Shown one piece after another: positions 34,345 to 45,148 of a DNA stretch of 64,000 nucleotides. The notes under the pieces were generated by a model. It was not told the origin of the DNA. It worked only from the letters and a program-made list of their open reading frames with translations, and did not search any database. Source of the stretch: Hanstruepera ponticola. GTDB taxonomy: Bacteria; Bacteroidota; Bacteroidia; Flavobacteriales; Flavobacteriaceae. Positions within the stretch are counted from its first letter, which is position 1, and each line of letters opens with the position of its first letter. Both the position numbers and the translations under genes were made by a program. The DNA is taken from assembly GCF_012931685.1 (NCBI RefSeq), contig NZ_JABANC010000003.1, forward strand, positions 290,048-354,047. The letters are read 5' to 3'.

Positions 34345-36045
34345 TTAAGTTTGGGCACTTTTTTCTAATCGCGCTCTCTTTACTGCCATCTTTTTTAACA
34401 TCCAGTCAGGGTAGTTCGTATCATCTTCAGCTTCATAAATACGAAGATTTTGATTTGGATCAGGTTTAAGCAAATCATCTTGTTTACATCCTAAAATAGC
34501 TGCTGCTGTTTGTACACCTGAATATCCGGCTCCAGCAACACCATGAGAAACTATACTAGCACCACACATATATAAATTCTCAATTTCACTTTTAGATTTG
34601 TAAGCAAAAGGACCTATATGTCTTAAACTTTTTTCAGTTCCATAAACATTTCCTCGTGTTGTGTTCAAATAAAACTCATTAGTTAAGGGTGTTCCTAAAT
34701 CTTTATGAACAATATTTTTTGATATTCCTGGAACAACCTTTTCTAAACTATTTAAAAACTTTTGAATTAGTTTGTCCTTAAATTCCAAATATGCTTGAGA
34801 ACGTTCTTCTGTTTCGTTTTCAAAAGCTGCAAAAGCATCATAATTAATATAGGTTATAACCTCTAGAGTGTGATAACGTCCATCAAAACTAATGGGATCT
34901 TTTAATGAGGTACAACTAATAAACAGACCAGAGAATTCTTCTCCTTCAAGAATATCCGTTTTCTGCATATCTTCAAAAAGCTCATCCATATCCTTATTGG
35001 GCATCATCCAAATATTTCCAGAATCTAAGCCAGCTTTTTTCACATCCATATCAACTGTAAGAAAAAGCATGAGAGAAGTACATGAGTATTTGGTTCTTTC
35101 AAGCTTCTTCTTTAAACTATTACTTAAATATTCTGATCCTATCATTTTTAAGTAAGTGGTTTCAGGATCGGCATTAGAAATAATCCGATCAGCAAATATG
35201 GATTCACCATTTTCCAATACAACACCTATTGCTTTGTTTCTTTTTTTAGTCTTACTAACTATTATTTTAGATACGCCACTTTGTGTTCGTACCTGACTTC
35301 CAAAATTCTTAATACAATTGGTCATGGCTTTTACCAATGCTCCTCCTCCACCTACAGGATAAAATCCACCTTCTGAATAATGATCCATTATAGCAGCATG
35401 CATTAAGAAGCTAGCTTTTGCTGGTGGTAATCCGTGATCACCATATTGAATATTTAGGATGCGTTGCAATAAGGGATCTTTAACATGCCAGTTTATGACT
35501 CGCTTTAAAGTGAATGGTGCATATTTCCCCATATGCTTGGTTCTAAAAGGAATAGTAATTTGCTGCCAAACCGTTCGGATTTTAGGGATTAACTGCAGTT
35601 GTCTACTTACATTCTTTATTAATTTCAAATACTTGATTATTCCTTTTTTTTCATGTGGAAACCTGGCTATTAACCTATTTTGGAACTCATCAAAATTGGC
35701 AGGATAATGAAAGCGTTCATCACCAATCCAACAATGCTCAAAAGCATCTGGATTCATTCTGTAAAATGCCAATTCATTAGCAATACCTAAACCTTCGTAA
35801 AGTTCTCTAGTTGATTGTCCTTCACCCAATAAACCAACATAATGGACTCCAGGCGTAAAACGGTAACCATTGAGATAAAAACTATGACACCAACCACCAG
35901 GAACATCATGTTGCTCTAAAACTAAAACGCGTTGTCCTGCTCTTGACAAACATATTGCAGCAGATAAACCACCAACTCCAGAACCAATAATAATTGTGTC
36001 GTAACTATTTTCTTTTATGGAATTTGATGTATCGGTTTTTAACAT
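34345..36045 (-). CDS. FAD-dependent oxidoreductase, retinol saturase/CrtI-CrtISO-like
   Basis: This 566-aa flavoprotein starts with a Rossmann dinucleotide motif (GSGVGGLSAA, 21-30) and then EQHDVPGG, followed by a GYRFTPGVHYVG segment. That order matches all-trans-retinol 13,14-reductase (RetSat) and carotenoid isomerase/desaturase relatives. A late CGASIVSHGVAGAGYSGV block binds FAD. It probably reduces or isomerises an isoprenoid or other polyene, but no carotenoid genes (crtB, crtY, crtZ) are nearby, so the substrate is uncertain. It is last in a minus-strand group with nagK-like and mgsA, 10 nt behind mgsA. Confidence 0.85.
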   Translation of the reverse strand: MLKTDTSNSIKENSYDTIIIGSGVGGLSAAICLSRAGQRVLVLEQHDVPGGWCHSFYLNGYRFTPGVHYVGLLGEGQSTRELYEGLGIANELAFYRMNPDAFEHCWIGDERFHYPANFDEFQNRLIARFPHEKKGIIKYLKLIKNVSRQLQLIPKIRTVWQQITIPFRTKHMGKYAPFTLKRVINWHVKDPLLQRILNIQYGDHGLPPAKASFLMHAAIMDHYSEGGFYPVGGGGALVKAMTNCIKNFGSQVRTQSGVSKIIVSKTKKRNKAIGVVLENGESIFADRIISNADPETTYLKMIGSEYLSNSLKKKLERTKYSCTSLMLFLTVDMDVKKAGLDSGNIWMMPNKDMDELFEDMQKTDILEGEEFSGLFISCTSLKDPISFDGRYHTLEVITYINYDAFAAFENETEERSQAYLEFKDKLIQKFLNSLEKVVPGISKNIVHKDLGTPLTNEFYLNTTRGNVYGTEKSLRHIGPFAYKSKSEIENLYMCGASIVSHGVAGAGYSGVQTAAAILGCKQDDLLKPDPNQNLRIYEAEDDTNYPDWMLKKMAVKRARLEKSAQT

Positions 36046-36055
36046 TTATATGTTA

Positions 36056-36418
36056 TTAAATGGCTGTAATAAGTAGTTCTGCTGTTGCAGGATTTGTTGC
36101 TAAAGGTACGTCATGCACATCACATAATCGCATAAGCATTAAAACATCTGGTTCATGCGGGTGTTTTTCCAGTGGGTCTCGAAAAAATAGGACCATGTTA
36201 CATTTTCCTTCTGCAACCCTAGCAGCAATTTGAGCATCACCACCCATGGGACCAGACAACAAGCGTAATACTTCAAATCCAGCTTTTTTTACTTTTTTTC
36301 CAGTGGTACCAGTTGAAACCAATGAAATATTTTTGTCATGCAAAATATCACGATGCTGATTAAGAAACTGAACCATTTCAGCTTTTTTTCCATCGTGGGC
36401 AATAATAGCTATTTCCAT
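36056..36418 (-). CDS. mgsA: Methylglyoxal synthase
   Basis: This 120-aa enzyme converts dihydroxyacetone phosphate to methylglyoxal and phosphate. The family signature is complete: STGTTGKKV near 35, SGPMGGDAQ (55-63) with catalytic Asp61, and a DPLEKHPHEPDV block (81-92). It lacks the N-terminal extension of the longer E. coli protein. It lies 2 nt after the kinase gene and 10 nt before the oxidoreductase. Its location beside gap and pfkA suggests it relieves trapped phosphate when lower glycolysis is limited; that is a contextual inference. Confidence 0.95.
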   Translation of the reverse strand: MEIAIIAHDGKKAEMVQFLNQHRDILHDKNISLVSTGTTGKKVKKAGFEVLRLLSGPMGGDAQIAARVAEGKCNMVLFFRDPLEKHPHEPDVLMLMRLCDVHDVPLATNPATAELLITAI

Positions 36419-36420
36419 AT

Positions 36421-37278
36421 TTACATACTTGTGTGATAACTCACCAAACCTTCAATTGGTCTTCTAACAATATTTCCTACTTTATACCCTAGTTCATCAG
36501 CGACTTCACGTATTTCATTTTCAGAGAAAAATGCTATTGATCCCGCGAAATGAACAGGCACAGATTTTAGTTCATCCTTGAATTGAAATATCATATTTTC
36601 AGAAAAAAGTTTCAGTCCTTTTTTAATGAGTGTTTTTATGTAATCTGACTCTTTGTTCAAAAACATAAATTCGGCAAATGATGCTAAATAAGCATTGGGA
36701 TTTGGTTGTTTATATAGATTATATTTTATAAAATCAGCATCCAAATTATATTTTTCAGCAAATGATACTTTTATATTCTCTGGCATATGATTAAAATAAT
36801 AATCACGAATAAGTTGCTTACCGTAATAATTACCTGAAGCATCATCCATTAAAGTATAACCCAAGGAACTAACGCGTTGATGCAGCTCTTTTCCGTCATA
36901 ATAGCTGCAATTGGATCCCGTACCCAAGATACAGACAACAGCAGCTTCATTAGGTTCTGAAATAGTTGCCCTAACTGCGGCAAATGTATCTTCCTTCACT
37001 TCAACTGTAGCTTTTGAAAAAATGGATTCTAAAACCATTTTTAATTGTAATCGTGGTTTTTCAGTACCACAACCTGCCCCATAAAAATAAACATGTGTTA
37101 CCACATCCTTGTGTTTCTTTAACTCGGTTTGTTTATTGATTATTTTAAAAAGCTTTTTCTCTTTTAAAATAGCAGGATTTAATCCTTTCGTCCTTATTTT
37201 CTCAAGTAATTGGTTGCCGTTTTCATCAACCGATACCCAATCACATTTTGTAGAACCACTGTCAACTATTAAAATCAT
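36421..37278 (-). CDS. N-acetylglucosamine kinase-like protein (BadF/BadG/BcrA/BcrD ATPase family)
   Basis: This 285-aa protein has the N-terminal phosphate-binding motif DSGSTKCDW (5-13) and a second phosphate loop ILGTGSNCSYYDG (about 126-138), as in the N-acetylglucosamine kinase branch of the BadF ATPase family. It would phosphorylate GlcNAc at C6 with ATP. A role in reusing GlcNAc released from peptidoglycan fits the NagZ fusion in this window, though no direct link is shown. It is followed after 2 nt by mgsA. A terminator separates it from gap upstream. Confidence 0.85.
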   Translation of the reverse strand: MILIVDSGSTKCDWVSVDENGNQLLEKIRTKGLNPAILKEKKLFKIINKQTELKKHKDVVTHVYFYGAGCGTEKPRLQLKMVLESIFSKATVEVKEDTFAAVRATISEPNEAAVVCILGTGSNCSYYDGKELHQRVSSLGYTLMDDASGNYYGKQLIRDYYFNHMPENIKVSFAEKYNLDADFIKYNLYKQPNPNAYLASFAEFMFLNKESDYIKTLIKKGLKLFSENMIFQFKDELKSVPVHFAGSIAFFSENEIREVADELGYKVGNIVRRPIEGLVSYHTSM

Positions 37279-37294
37279 AGGCTAAAAATAAAAA

Positions 37295-37321
37295 AAAGCT
37301 GTTAGAAAGTTTAACAGCTTT
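37295..37321 (-). terminator. Rho-independent terminator of gap
   Basis: AAAGCTGTTA (37295-37304) pairs with TAACAGCTTT (37312-37321). On the minus strand the hairpin is followed by a T-run (complement of the A's at 37290-37297). It ends the pfkA-gap transcript. Confidence 0.8.
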
Positions 37322-37339
37322 AATTTTTGTTTGTTTTAA

Positions 37340-38359
<1,020 letters not shown>

Positions 38360-38374
38360 TTATTAATAATTTGT

Positions 38375-39361
38375 TTAAGTCGTCATGATATCTGACACAC
38401 GTAATAATTCTTTGTTAATTTCTGTTTTACCCTTGACAGCTTTTTCTAGAGGCGTTAGCTCAATTTTATTATCTAGAATACCTACCATGTAATTTGATTT
38501 CCCTTCTAGTAAAGACTCCACAGCTTTCACTCCCATTCTGCTAGCCAAAACACGATCAAAACAAGAGGGTGAACCTCCTCGTTGCATGTGACCTAATACT
38601 GAAACACGAACCTCATATTCCTCCATGTTTTCTTCAACATAATCCTTGAGTTCAAAAACATTCTTGCCAATTTTATCTCCTTCAGCTACAACAACTATAC
38701 TAGATGATTTACCTGATTGCTTGCTTCTTCTTAATGACTCAAGTAACCTATCTAATCCTAAATCTTCTTCAGGAATCAGTATTTCTTCAGCACCTGCTCC
38801 AACACCAGCATTCAAGGCAATATGTCCAACATCTCTTCCCATTACCTCAACAAAAAACAGGCGTTTATGCGAACTAGCAGTATCCCGAATTTTATCAATA
38901 CAATCTACTACTGTATTCAATGCTGTATCATAGCCTAAAGTGAAATTAGTACCATAAATATCGTTATCAATGGTTCCTGGAATACCAATTACTGGAAAGT
39001 TAAATTCTTCGTTAAAAAACATACCTCCAGTAAACGTACCATCACCACCAATTAACACCATAGCATCAATACCTACGCTTTTTAACTGTAAATATGCTTT
39101 TTGCCTTCCTTCCTTGGTTCTAAATTCATTGGAACGAGCTGATTTTAAAATGGTGCCTCCAGTATGAATAATATTATTCACACTACGTGCTGATAGTATT
39201 TTAAAGTCACCTTCAATTAATCCTTCATAACCTCTATAAATACCTACACATTCTATTTGGTGATATGCACATGTTCTAACAACAGATCTTATGGCAGCAT
39301 TCATTCCAGGAGCATCTCCTCCCGAAGTTAAAACACCTATTTTTTTTATCTTTTTAGTCAT
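38375..39361 (-). CDS. pfkA: ATP-dependent 6-phosphofructokinase
   Basis: This 328-aa enzyme phosphorylates fructose-6-phosphate. Key parts are TSGGDAPGMNAAIR (12-25), the ATP-type GGDGTF (105-110; a Gly, rather than Asp, after GGD indicates ATP rather than pyrophosphate use), and catalytic IDND (131-134) in GIPGTIDND. The length is normal for the bacterial PfkA type. It is first of a pfkA-gap operon with 33 nt between. Regulation is not visible in the 144-nt upstream gap. Confidence 0.96.
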   Translation of the reverse strand: MTKKIKKIGVLTSGGDAPGMNAAIRSVVRTCAYHQIECVGIYRGYEGLIEGDFKILSARSVNNIIHTGGTILKSARSNEFRTKEGRQKAYLQLKSVGIDAMVLIGGDGTFTGGMFFNEEFNFPVIGIPGTIDNDIYGTNFTLGYDTALNTVVDCIDKIRDTASSHKRLFFVEVMGRDVGHIALNAGVGAGAEEILIPEEDLGLDRLLESLRRSKQSGKSSSIVVVAEGDKIGKNVFELKDYVEENMEEYEVRVSVLGHMQRGGSPSCFDRVLASRMGVKAVESLLEGKSNYMVGILDNKIELTPLEKAVKGKTEINKELLRVSDIMTT

Positions 39362-39505
39362 AAAATGATACTTGATTTAGTAAATCTAATAAAGAAATAG
39401 CATATAAAACAAGCTATTAGAGATAATTTAAGTGAAGAATAAAAACTCAAACGTTTTCGTTAATAAAAACATTGAATAATGTGAAATATTTTGTGAATAA
39501 AAGGA

Positions 39506-42500
39506 CTAATCTTCTTCTTTTTCCTTTTTAAATCCTACAAAACCTGGAAGATCTTTATCATTTTCTTCTGCTGCTGCTTCAGCTTTTTTGGCCTTTTCGG
39601 CTTCGACTTTCTTTTTCCCTTTTAAAATAATGTCAATGAGTTCACCAAACCTATCAAAATCAACACTCCAAGCAATACCTACTCCTTGAGTGTAACCGAT
39701 TTCCTCACCAAAATTTCTTATACTGTTTTCACGATTAAAAACTTTGGCTCGCAACGTTCCTTCTTCATTTAAAAGAAAATCTATTTGCACATCACCAGCC
39801 ACTACTGTTTCACTAACCCCTCCTACTGGTACACCAACCTTTCCATTTAGTAAAATTCTGTCACTAATATTGGTTTGTAGAATCACGCCTAACCTATCAT
39901 CAGTCTGATAATCTGGTGTGTTCTCACCTGCCTCATAGTTAAAACCAATGTTTACCTTATTATCACCTGCACTAAAAAATCCATTAATAATACCATTAAG
40001 TCTTTCGGCAATGGTTCCTGTAACATTTAAACTGTTTAGGCGTCCAGAAAAAGCACCAGTAGCTAACAGATAAAGTGCTTGATTGTCTCTATCTTCTTTT
40101 GAATCTAAACGATACTGTAATTCAGATTTAACGGTAGAATTTACGGTTGGAAACTCAAAGCTAAAATCGATTTCTGGTTTTATAAGTTGTCCCGTTAAAC
40201 TAGTTTTTAAGTGTACAGGGATAGTCCGATTGATCGGGTTATCCAATAAAGGTGATGGATTTGTTTGAGTTTTATAAATAGCATTGATTGCCAATTTAGC
40301 ATTAAAAGGATCGCCTTCCCAAGCTATGGTTCCACCAGGTTCTACTTCAAACTTTTTCTGAACAATACCACCGTATTTGAAATTGTAAATACCTTCAAAC
40401 ACTGAAAAATCACCCCATATATTAAATTTTCCATTAGTATTAATATCTATCAACAATCCACCTACACCTCGCCCTTTAATTGTACTTCCGGACACTTTAT
40501 CAATAACGATTTCAATTTCAGCATCTTGAGTAATATCTAATTCAAAATCTAGCTCGAGACCAGAAATATCTTTTGTTTTTAATTCCTTTCCTTCTTTTTT
40601 GGCGCGTTTTTCTTCTGGAGTCAAGAAATGTATGTACGAATTATCACCAAATGACTCTGTGTCACTCAATGGAATTATAAAAATAGTTCCTGGTTTAGTT
40701 TCAGCAATAACTTTTATAATTAAATCATTTGTAGGTCCAAAAATACTAGCAGTACCACCAATATAGCCTGTTCCATAATAAGGCGCATCTTCAGTTTCTT
40801 CTTCAGTATCCAACACTAAAAGTCTGGATGTATTTACATCGATATCCAAACTCCATTCAGAAAAATTAACATGGTTTATGGAGCCATTCAGCACGCCCTT
40901 GGAATTATATTTTGTATCGGTTAAATTGATAGTGTTGAACACAAAACTTTGATTATCTAACGTAACAGATGACTTATCAGCAAAATCATAATCAACATTA
41001 AGATATGGTACCGTTAAACCTGCTTTATTTAACTCCAATTGCCCATCAATTTCTGGTAGCTTCAAACTACCATGTACTTTGGCTACACCAGTTACTTCTC
41101 CTCTTATATTTGTCAAAATATCTGATAAAAACGGGTTTAAAGGTGATAAATTGAACTTATTAAAGTTTAAATCTACATTTATTGATGATGTGTTTGCTGC
41201 TACGTCTATATTACCTATTGCAGAAAATGATTCCGTAGTATCATCTTTTATTTTAGCATTTACTTCGTAGTTGGTTAGAGATTCATCGCCTATAATTTTT
41301 GCATCAAACGAACCTAAAACTAAATCATTTACTTCTAAATCATCGATAGTTATTGTTGAATTTGGTAAATAACGTCCTTTTTGCTGTAGGATATCTAGTT
41401 TTCCATTGACATTACCTTTAAGCCTCAAACTATCGACTGATGGTGTTATTTTGGCTAAATCCACATCTTTAAAATTCAACTTGATGTCTTTATATGTAGA
41501 ATCCCTTAAAACACCCCATAACTTAATTTCTTCATTGCGATGACTCATTCTAAAAGAATCTATGTTAATAGATGATAAATCTTTTTCTAAAATGATTTTG
41601 TTGTTGTTATTACGTCGTTCATTAATTACCCATTCATTCCCTTTAAAAGTAACATCTGATCTTTTAAAACCAATTACTGATTTGTTTTCTTCATTTATGG
41701 TATGATAAAAACTCAAATTATAGGAATCAACATTGTTTTTACCGCCATGGAATTCTGATCGCATGTAAAGCGTATCATTTAATGTTACGTTAATCAAATT
41801 AAATTTTGACAAATTATAATAAGTGGTATTAATACTATCAATTTCAACATAAGTATTGTAAAGTGGGTTTTTACTGTCAACTTGTAGCGAAATTTGATCT
41901 GCGAAATAATCAAAAAGTTTAATTTTAGGAGATTTGAACGTAAGTTTAAATTCTTTTTCATCACTCTCAACACGTCCTTTAATATAAGTATTAGAGCCTA
42001 GTTCTATATCAGGTACAAAGACCTCGACTATTTTGTTGTAAATTTTAAAATTAAAATCGATGTATTGATCTGCATCAACCTTATGAGGCCTGTAATTAGT
42101 ATAAACACTTCCTACGGCATTCTCAAACAAATACCCAATATCCTTAAATGAAAATACACCGCTTAACTGACCGTTAATAATATCTGGTGAGTTGACGTTA
42201 ATATAACGCTCTTTATCAACAAAAGATGATGTTATCTGAAAATCATCGAAAAAATACTCATCATGTTCATTTTTGTAATAAGTATTATCAAATTCTATAC
42301 TACCTACAGCATCATCTAATGTAGTACCTACCATTTTCATTTCAACAAAGCCTTTGAAAATAGAGGTATTATCACGCTTGACTAAATTCATTGCGTTTAA
42401 ATTAGCATAAGAGACATCAGCAATAAAATCAAATTCGTTTATTTTTTTTGAAAAATCAGCCAAACCATTAAATGTCACTCTAAAGTTTTCATCATGAGAT

Positions 42501-43912
42501 ATTAATTTTCCGTTATAAATATTATTCCCTAAATCACCTAGAAGCTCAATATCATTGTATTCATAATTATTATAAACCACAGAATAAACATCTCCTAAAA
42601 GTTCTGTTTTTAAACTTTCAACCGTAAATCCTTTTCCATCAACATCTAAATTTAATGATGTTAAACCCCATTTAGGGTTTTCAATAAATTTCCCAATATT
42701 AAAATCATCAAAAATAATATTACCATTGTATGATGCGTTGTCAATATCATTGATGGTTTTTAACTCTAAATTAGAATGAATAAAACCTAATTCCGTATTG
42801 ATTCCTATATCTGCTTTTATGTTAGTACTTGTTATCTCTGATTGACCAACAATGGTAAAGTTTCCTAGTTTATCAAAAGCAGTTGGTATAGATTCTCCCA
42901 AAATATTGGGAAGTAGCGCTTTTAAATCTCTGTAATTTGAAGTTAAATTTGTAAACTTTCCATTCATATAAAAATTATCCTCATCAGCATTGAATAGGTT
43001 TAAAAAATGGATATCTCCATAAATTTTACTTCTGGAACTTGTATTTAATTCCAGATTATTTATACGCATATCATTTAAGGTTCCCGTAATGCTGGCACTT
43101 AACGACGCACGCTGATTAACACCAAATTCATCATAAAAAGTATTTAATTCATCAAGAGCTATATTGGCTTCCTTAAAATTAGCATCAATTTGTACCTTTT
43201 CAGTAAAATACTTTAAATCTTCACGCTTGTACAAAAACTTCACACTTCCTTTTAAATCAGAATTTGCTGTTCTTAAATCCAAATCGTCAAGAAAAATTTG
43301 CTCTTTGGTATATGAAAAATTTGTTACTAGATTTTTCATTTTCAAACCTCTACTATCGTTAAATGCCAAAGTATTTATCCGGGTACTTACATTAGGACCA
43401 TTAACCAATAAATTTGTAGCATTGGTAAAAATATCAGTAAACTCTAATATTTTTGGGGTTTCCTTATTATAATCAATAAGCCTAAATGTGCCATTAGTGA
43501 TTGTTACATCACTTGATGAAAGCAAGAAGTCACTAGGGTCTGTAGTTGGTGTATCTTCATCAAACCTAGCAACGAAAACATCTAAATTAGTATCAGTTTC
43601 TCCTTTATAGGTTACAATGTTAAAAATTAATCCGTCCAGGTCAATATCACCAAAAACTAGATTTCCATTATAAAGATTTTTAAAATTTAAGATTGATGTA
43701 TTAATTTCAGTAGCACTGATTAATGTATCTAACTTGTAATCACGAATTAGAACACCTTTTAACTCTACATCACCATTAATTTGCAAACCAACCTTTTCAA
43801 TATTGATATTGGTTTTAAAATCGTTATTAATTCGTTTAGTTGCGTATTTCCCTATACTAGTTTGAACCGCTGGGATAGATAGTATCAATACCAAAATAAT
43901 AAACAGCAACAA
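39506..43912 (-). CDS. tamB: TamB-type translocation and assembly module protein
   Basis: The very large protein (1468 aa from a TTG at 43912) has an N-terminal membrane anchor, a long repetitive beta-rich body typical of AsmA/TamB lipid-bridge proteins, and a C-terminal DUF490/TamB domain (from about 1080) with LDFELDITQDAEIEIV and WGDFSVFEGIYNFKYGG. It spans the periplasm and helps outer-membrane protein assembly or lipid flow. Start is uncertain: the frame stays open for 19 codons upstream, encoding RIKKFFKILGRLIATLL, an anchor typical of the family, but it contains no ATG, GTG or TTG. ATC at 43957 is the best non-canonical candidate. Divergent from tsaD. Confidence 0.9.
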   Translation of the reverse strand: MLLFIILVLILSIPAVQTSIGKYATKRINNDFKTNINIEKVGLQINGDVELKGVLIRDYKLDTLISATEINTSILNFKNLYNGNLVFGDIDLDGLIFNIVTYKGETDTNLDVFVARFDEDTPTTDPSDFLLSSSDVTITNGTFRLIDYNKETPKILEFTDIFTNATNLLVNGPNVSTRINTLAFNDSRGLKMKNLVTNFSYTKEQIFLDDLDLRTANSDLKGSVKFLYKREDLKYFTEKVQIDANFKEANIALDELNTFYDEFGVNQRASLSASITGTLNDMRINNLELNTSSRSKIYGDIHFLNLFNADEDNFYMNGKFTNLTSNYRDLKALLPNILGESIPTAFDKLGNFTIVGQSEITSTNIKADIGINTELGFIHSNLELKTINDIDNASYNGNIIFDDFNIGKFIENPKWGLTSLNLDVDGKGFTVESLKTELLGDVYSVVYNNYEYNDIELLGDLGNNIYNGKLISHDENFRVTFNGLADFSKKINEFDFIADVSYANLNAMNLVKRDNTSIFKGFVEMKMVGTTLDDAVGSIEFDNTYYKNEHDEYFFDDFQITSSFVDKERYINVNSPDIINGQLSGVFSFKDIGYLFENAVGSVYTNYRPHKVDADQYIDFNFKIYNKIVEVFVPDIELGSNTYIKGRVESDEKEFKLTFKSPKIKLFDYFADQISLQVDSKNPLYNTYVEIDSINTTYYNLSKFNLINVTLNDTLYMRSEFHGGKNNVDSYNLSFYHTINEENKSVIGFKRSDVTFKGNEWVINERRNNNNKIILEKDLSSINIDSFRMSHRNEEIKLWGVLRDSTYKDIKLNFKDVDLAKITPSVDSLRLKGNVNGKLDILQQKGRYLPNSTITIDDLEVNDLVLGSFDAKIIGDESLTNYEVNAKIKDDTTESFSAIGNIDVAANTSSINVDLNFNKFNLSPLNPFLSDILTNIRGEVTGVAKVHGSLKLPEIDGQLELNKAGLTVPYLNVDYDFADKSSVTLDNQSFVFNTINLTDTKYNSKGVLNGSINHVNFSEWSLDIDVNTSRLLVLDTEEETEDAPYYGTGYIGGTASIFGPTNDLIIKVIAETKPGTIFIIPLSDTESFGDNSYIHFLTPEEKRAKKEGKELKTKDISGLELDFELDITQDAEIEIVIDKVSGSTIKGRGVGGLLIDINTNGKFNIWGDFSVFEGIYNFKYGGIVQKKFEVEPGGTIAWEGDPFNAKLAINAIYKTQTNPSPLLDNPINRTIPVHLKTSLTGQLIKPEIDFSFEFPTVNSTVKSELQYRLDSKEDRDNQALYLLATGAFSGRLNSLNVTGTIAERLNGIINGFFSAGDNKVNIGFNYEAGENTPDYQTDDRLGVILQTNISDRILLNGKVGVPVGGVSETVVAGDVQIDFLLNEEGTLRAKVFNRENSIRNFGEEIGYTQGVGIAWSVDFDRFGELIDIILKGKKKVEAEKAKKAEAAAEENDKDLPGFVGFKKEKEED

Positions 43913-43951
43913 GAGGGTTGCTATTAATCTACCAAGTATTTTAAAAAATTT

Positions 43952-43980
43952 TTTGATACGTTCTGAAAGTTATAACTTTG
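43952..43980 (+). promoter_or_regulatory. Complete promoter of tsaD (TTTG - 17 nt - TAACTTTG)
   Basis: TTTG at 43952-43955 and TAACTTTG at 43973-43980 are 17 nt apart. The ATG of tsaD is 38 nt downstream. The promoter overlaps the 5' end of the divergent tamB frame. Confidence 0.6.
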
Positions 43981-43984
43981 AAGT

Positions 43985-43992
43985 CAAAATTA
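43985..43992 (-). promoter_or_regulatory. -7 box of tamB
   Basis: TAATTTTG on the minus strand; exact TAnnTTTG. It lies 27 nt before the ATC candidate start at 43957. No -33 TTG seen. Confidence 0.35.
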
Positions 43993-44018
43993 ACAATAAT
44001 TATGCCTAATATTCAGTA

Positions 44019-45041
44019 ATGGCTTTAGAAAATATTTATATTCTCGGGATTGAATCTTCATGCGATGATACTGCGGCTTCTGTTATACACAATGGTAACG
44101 TTTTAAGCAATGTTGTAGCTAACCAAAAAATACATGAAGCCTATGGTGGTGTTGTCCCTGAATTAGCTTCAAGAGCACATCAGCAAAACATTGTTCCTGT
44201 TGTAGATCAAGCTATAAAAATTGCAAACATTAATAAAAAAGATTTACATGCCGTAGCCTTTACACGTGGACCAGGACTCATGGGATCTCTGCTTGTAGGT
44301 ACGTCTTTTGCCAAGTCTCTTGCTTATGGTTTAGACATCCCTTTGATAGAAGTAAATCACATGCAAGCACATATATTGGCGCATTTTATAAATGAAGCAG
44401 ATTATAATAAACCACCATTTCCGTTTTTGGCCATGACTATTTCTGGAGGTCACACGCAAATAGTAAAGGTTTCAGACTATTTTAAAATGGATGTTATTGG
44501 TGAGACTATTGATGATGCTGTTGGCGAAGCTTATGACAAAAGCGGTAAGATCTTAGGTTTAGGGTATCCAGCTGGACCAGAAATTGATAAACGAGCAAAA
44601 CTTGGTAACCCAAAAGCTTATAAGTTTACAAAACCAAAGGTTGATGGATTGGATTTTAGCTTTTCAGGCTTAAAAACAGCGATACTTTATTTTATTCAAA
44701 ATGAAACCAAGCGTAATCCCAATTTTATAGAAGAAAACTTAAATGATATTTGCGCTTCTATACAATACACTATTATTGGTATTTTAATAGATAAATTGAA
44801 GTTAGCCTCAAAACAAACAGGAATTAAGCATATTGCAATAGGTGGTGGTGTATCGGCAAATTCAGGCATCAGGCAAGCTTTAAAGGATGGCGAACAAAAA
44901 TTTGGCTGGACAACTTACATACCTAAATTTGAATATACTACTGATAATGCTGCCATGATTGCCATTGTTGGTTATTTAAAATATTTAAATAATGACTTTG
45001 TAAAAAACGAAGTAACCGCTTCAGCTAGACTGAAAATATAG
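44019..45041 (+). CDS. tsaD: tRNA N6-adenosine threonylcarbamoyltransferase
   Basis: TsaD is the catalytic subunit that transfers threonylcarbamoyl to A37 of tRNAs reading ANN codons. The 340-aa protein has the ASKHA fold: GIESSCDDTA (10-19), the metal-binding HMQAH (114-118), SGGHTQ (about 141) and IGGGVSANSGIR near the C-terminus. It works with TsaB, TsaC and TsaE, which are not in this window. It is divergent from tamB with a well-formed promoter, and the next gene follows after 107 nt. Confidence 0.97.
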   Translation: MALENIYILGIESSCDDTAASVIHNGNVLSNVVANQKIHEAYGGVVPELASRAHQQNIVPVVDQAIKIANINKKDLHAVAFTRGPGLMGSLLVGTSFAKSLAYGLDIPLIEVNHMQAHILAHFINEADYNKPPFPFLAMTISGGHTQIVKVSDYFKMDVIGETIDDAVGEAYDKSGKILGLGYPAGPEIDKRAKLGNPKAYKFTKPKVDGLDFSFSGLKTAILYFIQNETKRNPNFIEENLNDICASIQYTIIGILIDKLKLASKQTGIKHIAIGGGVSANSGIRQALKDGEQKFGWTTYIPKFEYTTDNAAMIAIVGYLKYLNNDFVKNEVTASARLKI

Positions 45042-45148
45042 TTATTCTTATTAAAAATCTATTGTTAAAACTTCTGTTAATAATGTTTTAGGATTTTTGA
45101 TTACAAAAGAATAATTTTTGTTTTTTTGTTTACAGATAAACCTATACC

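Noticed and set aside
39397..39418. AATAGC/GCTATT inverted repeat upstream of pfkA
   Set aside because: Only 6-bp arms and no U-tract or known operator pattern.
45052..45098. Possible hairpin after tsaD
   Set aside because: Stem is broken by mismatches and the loop is too long to be a convincing terminator.
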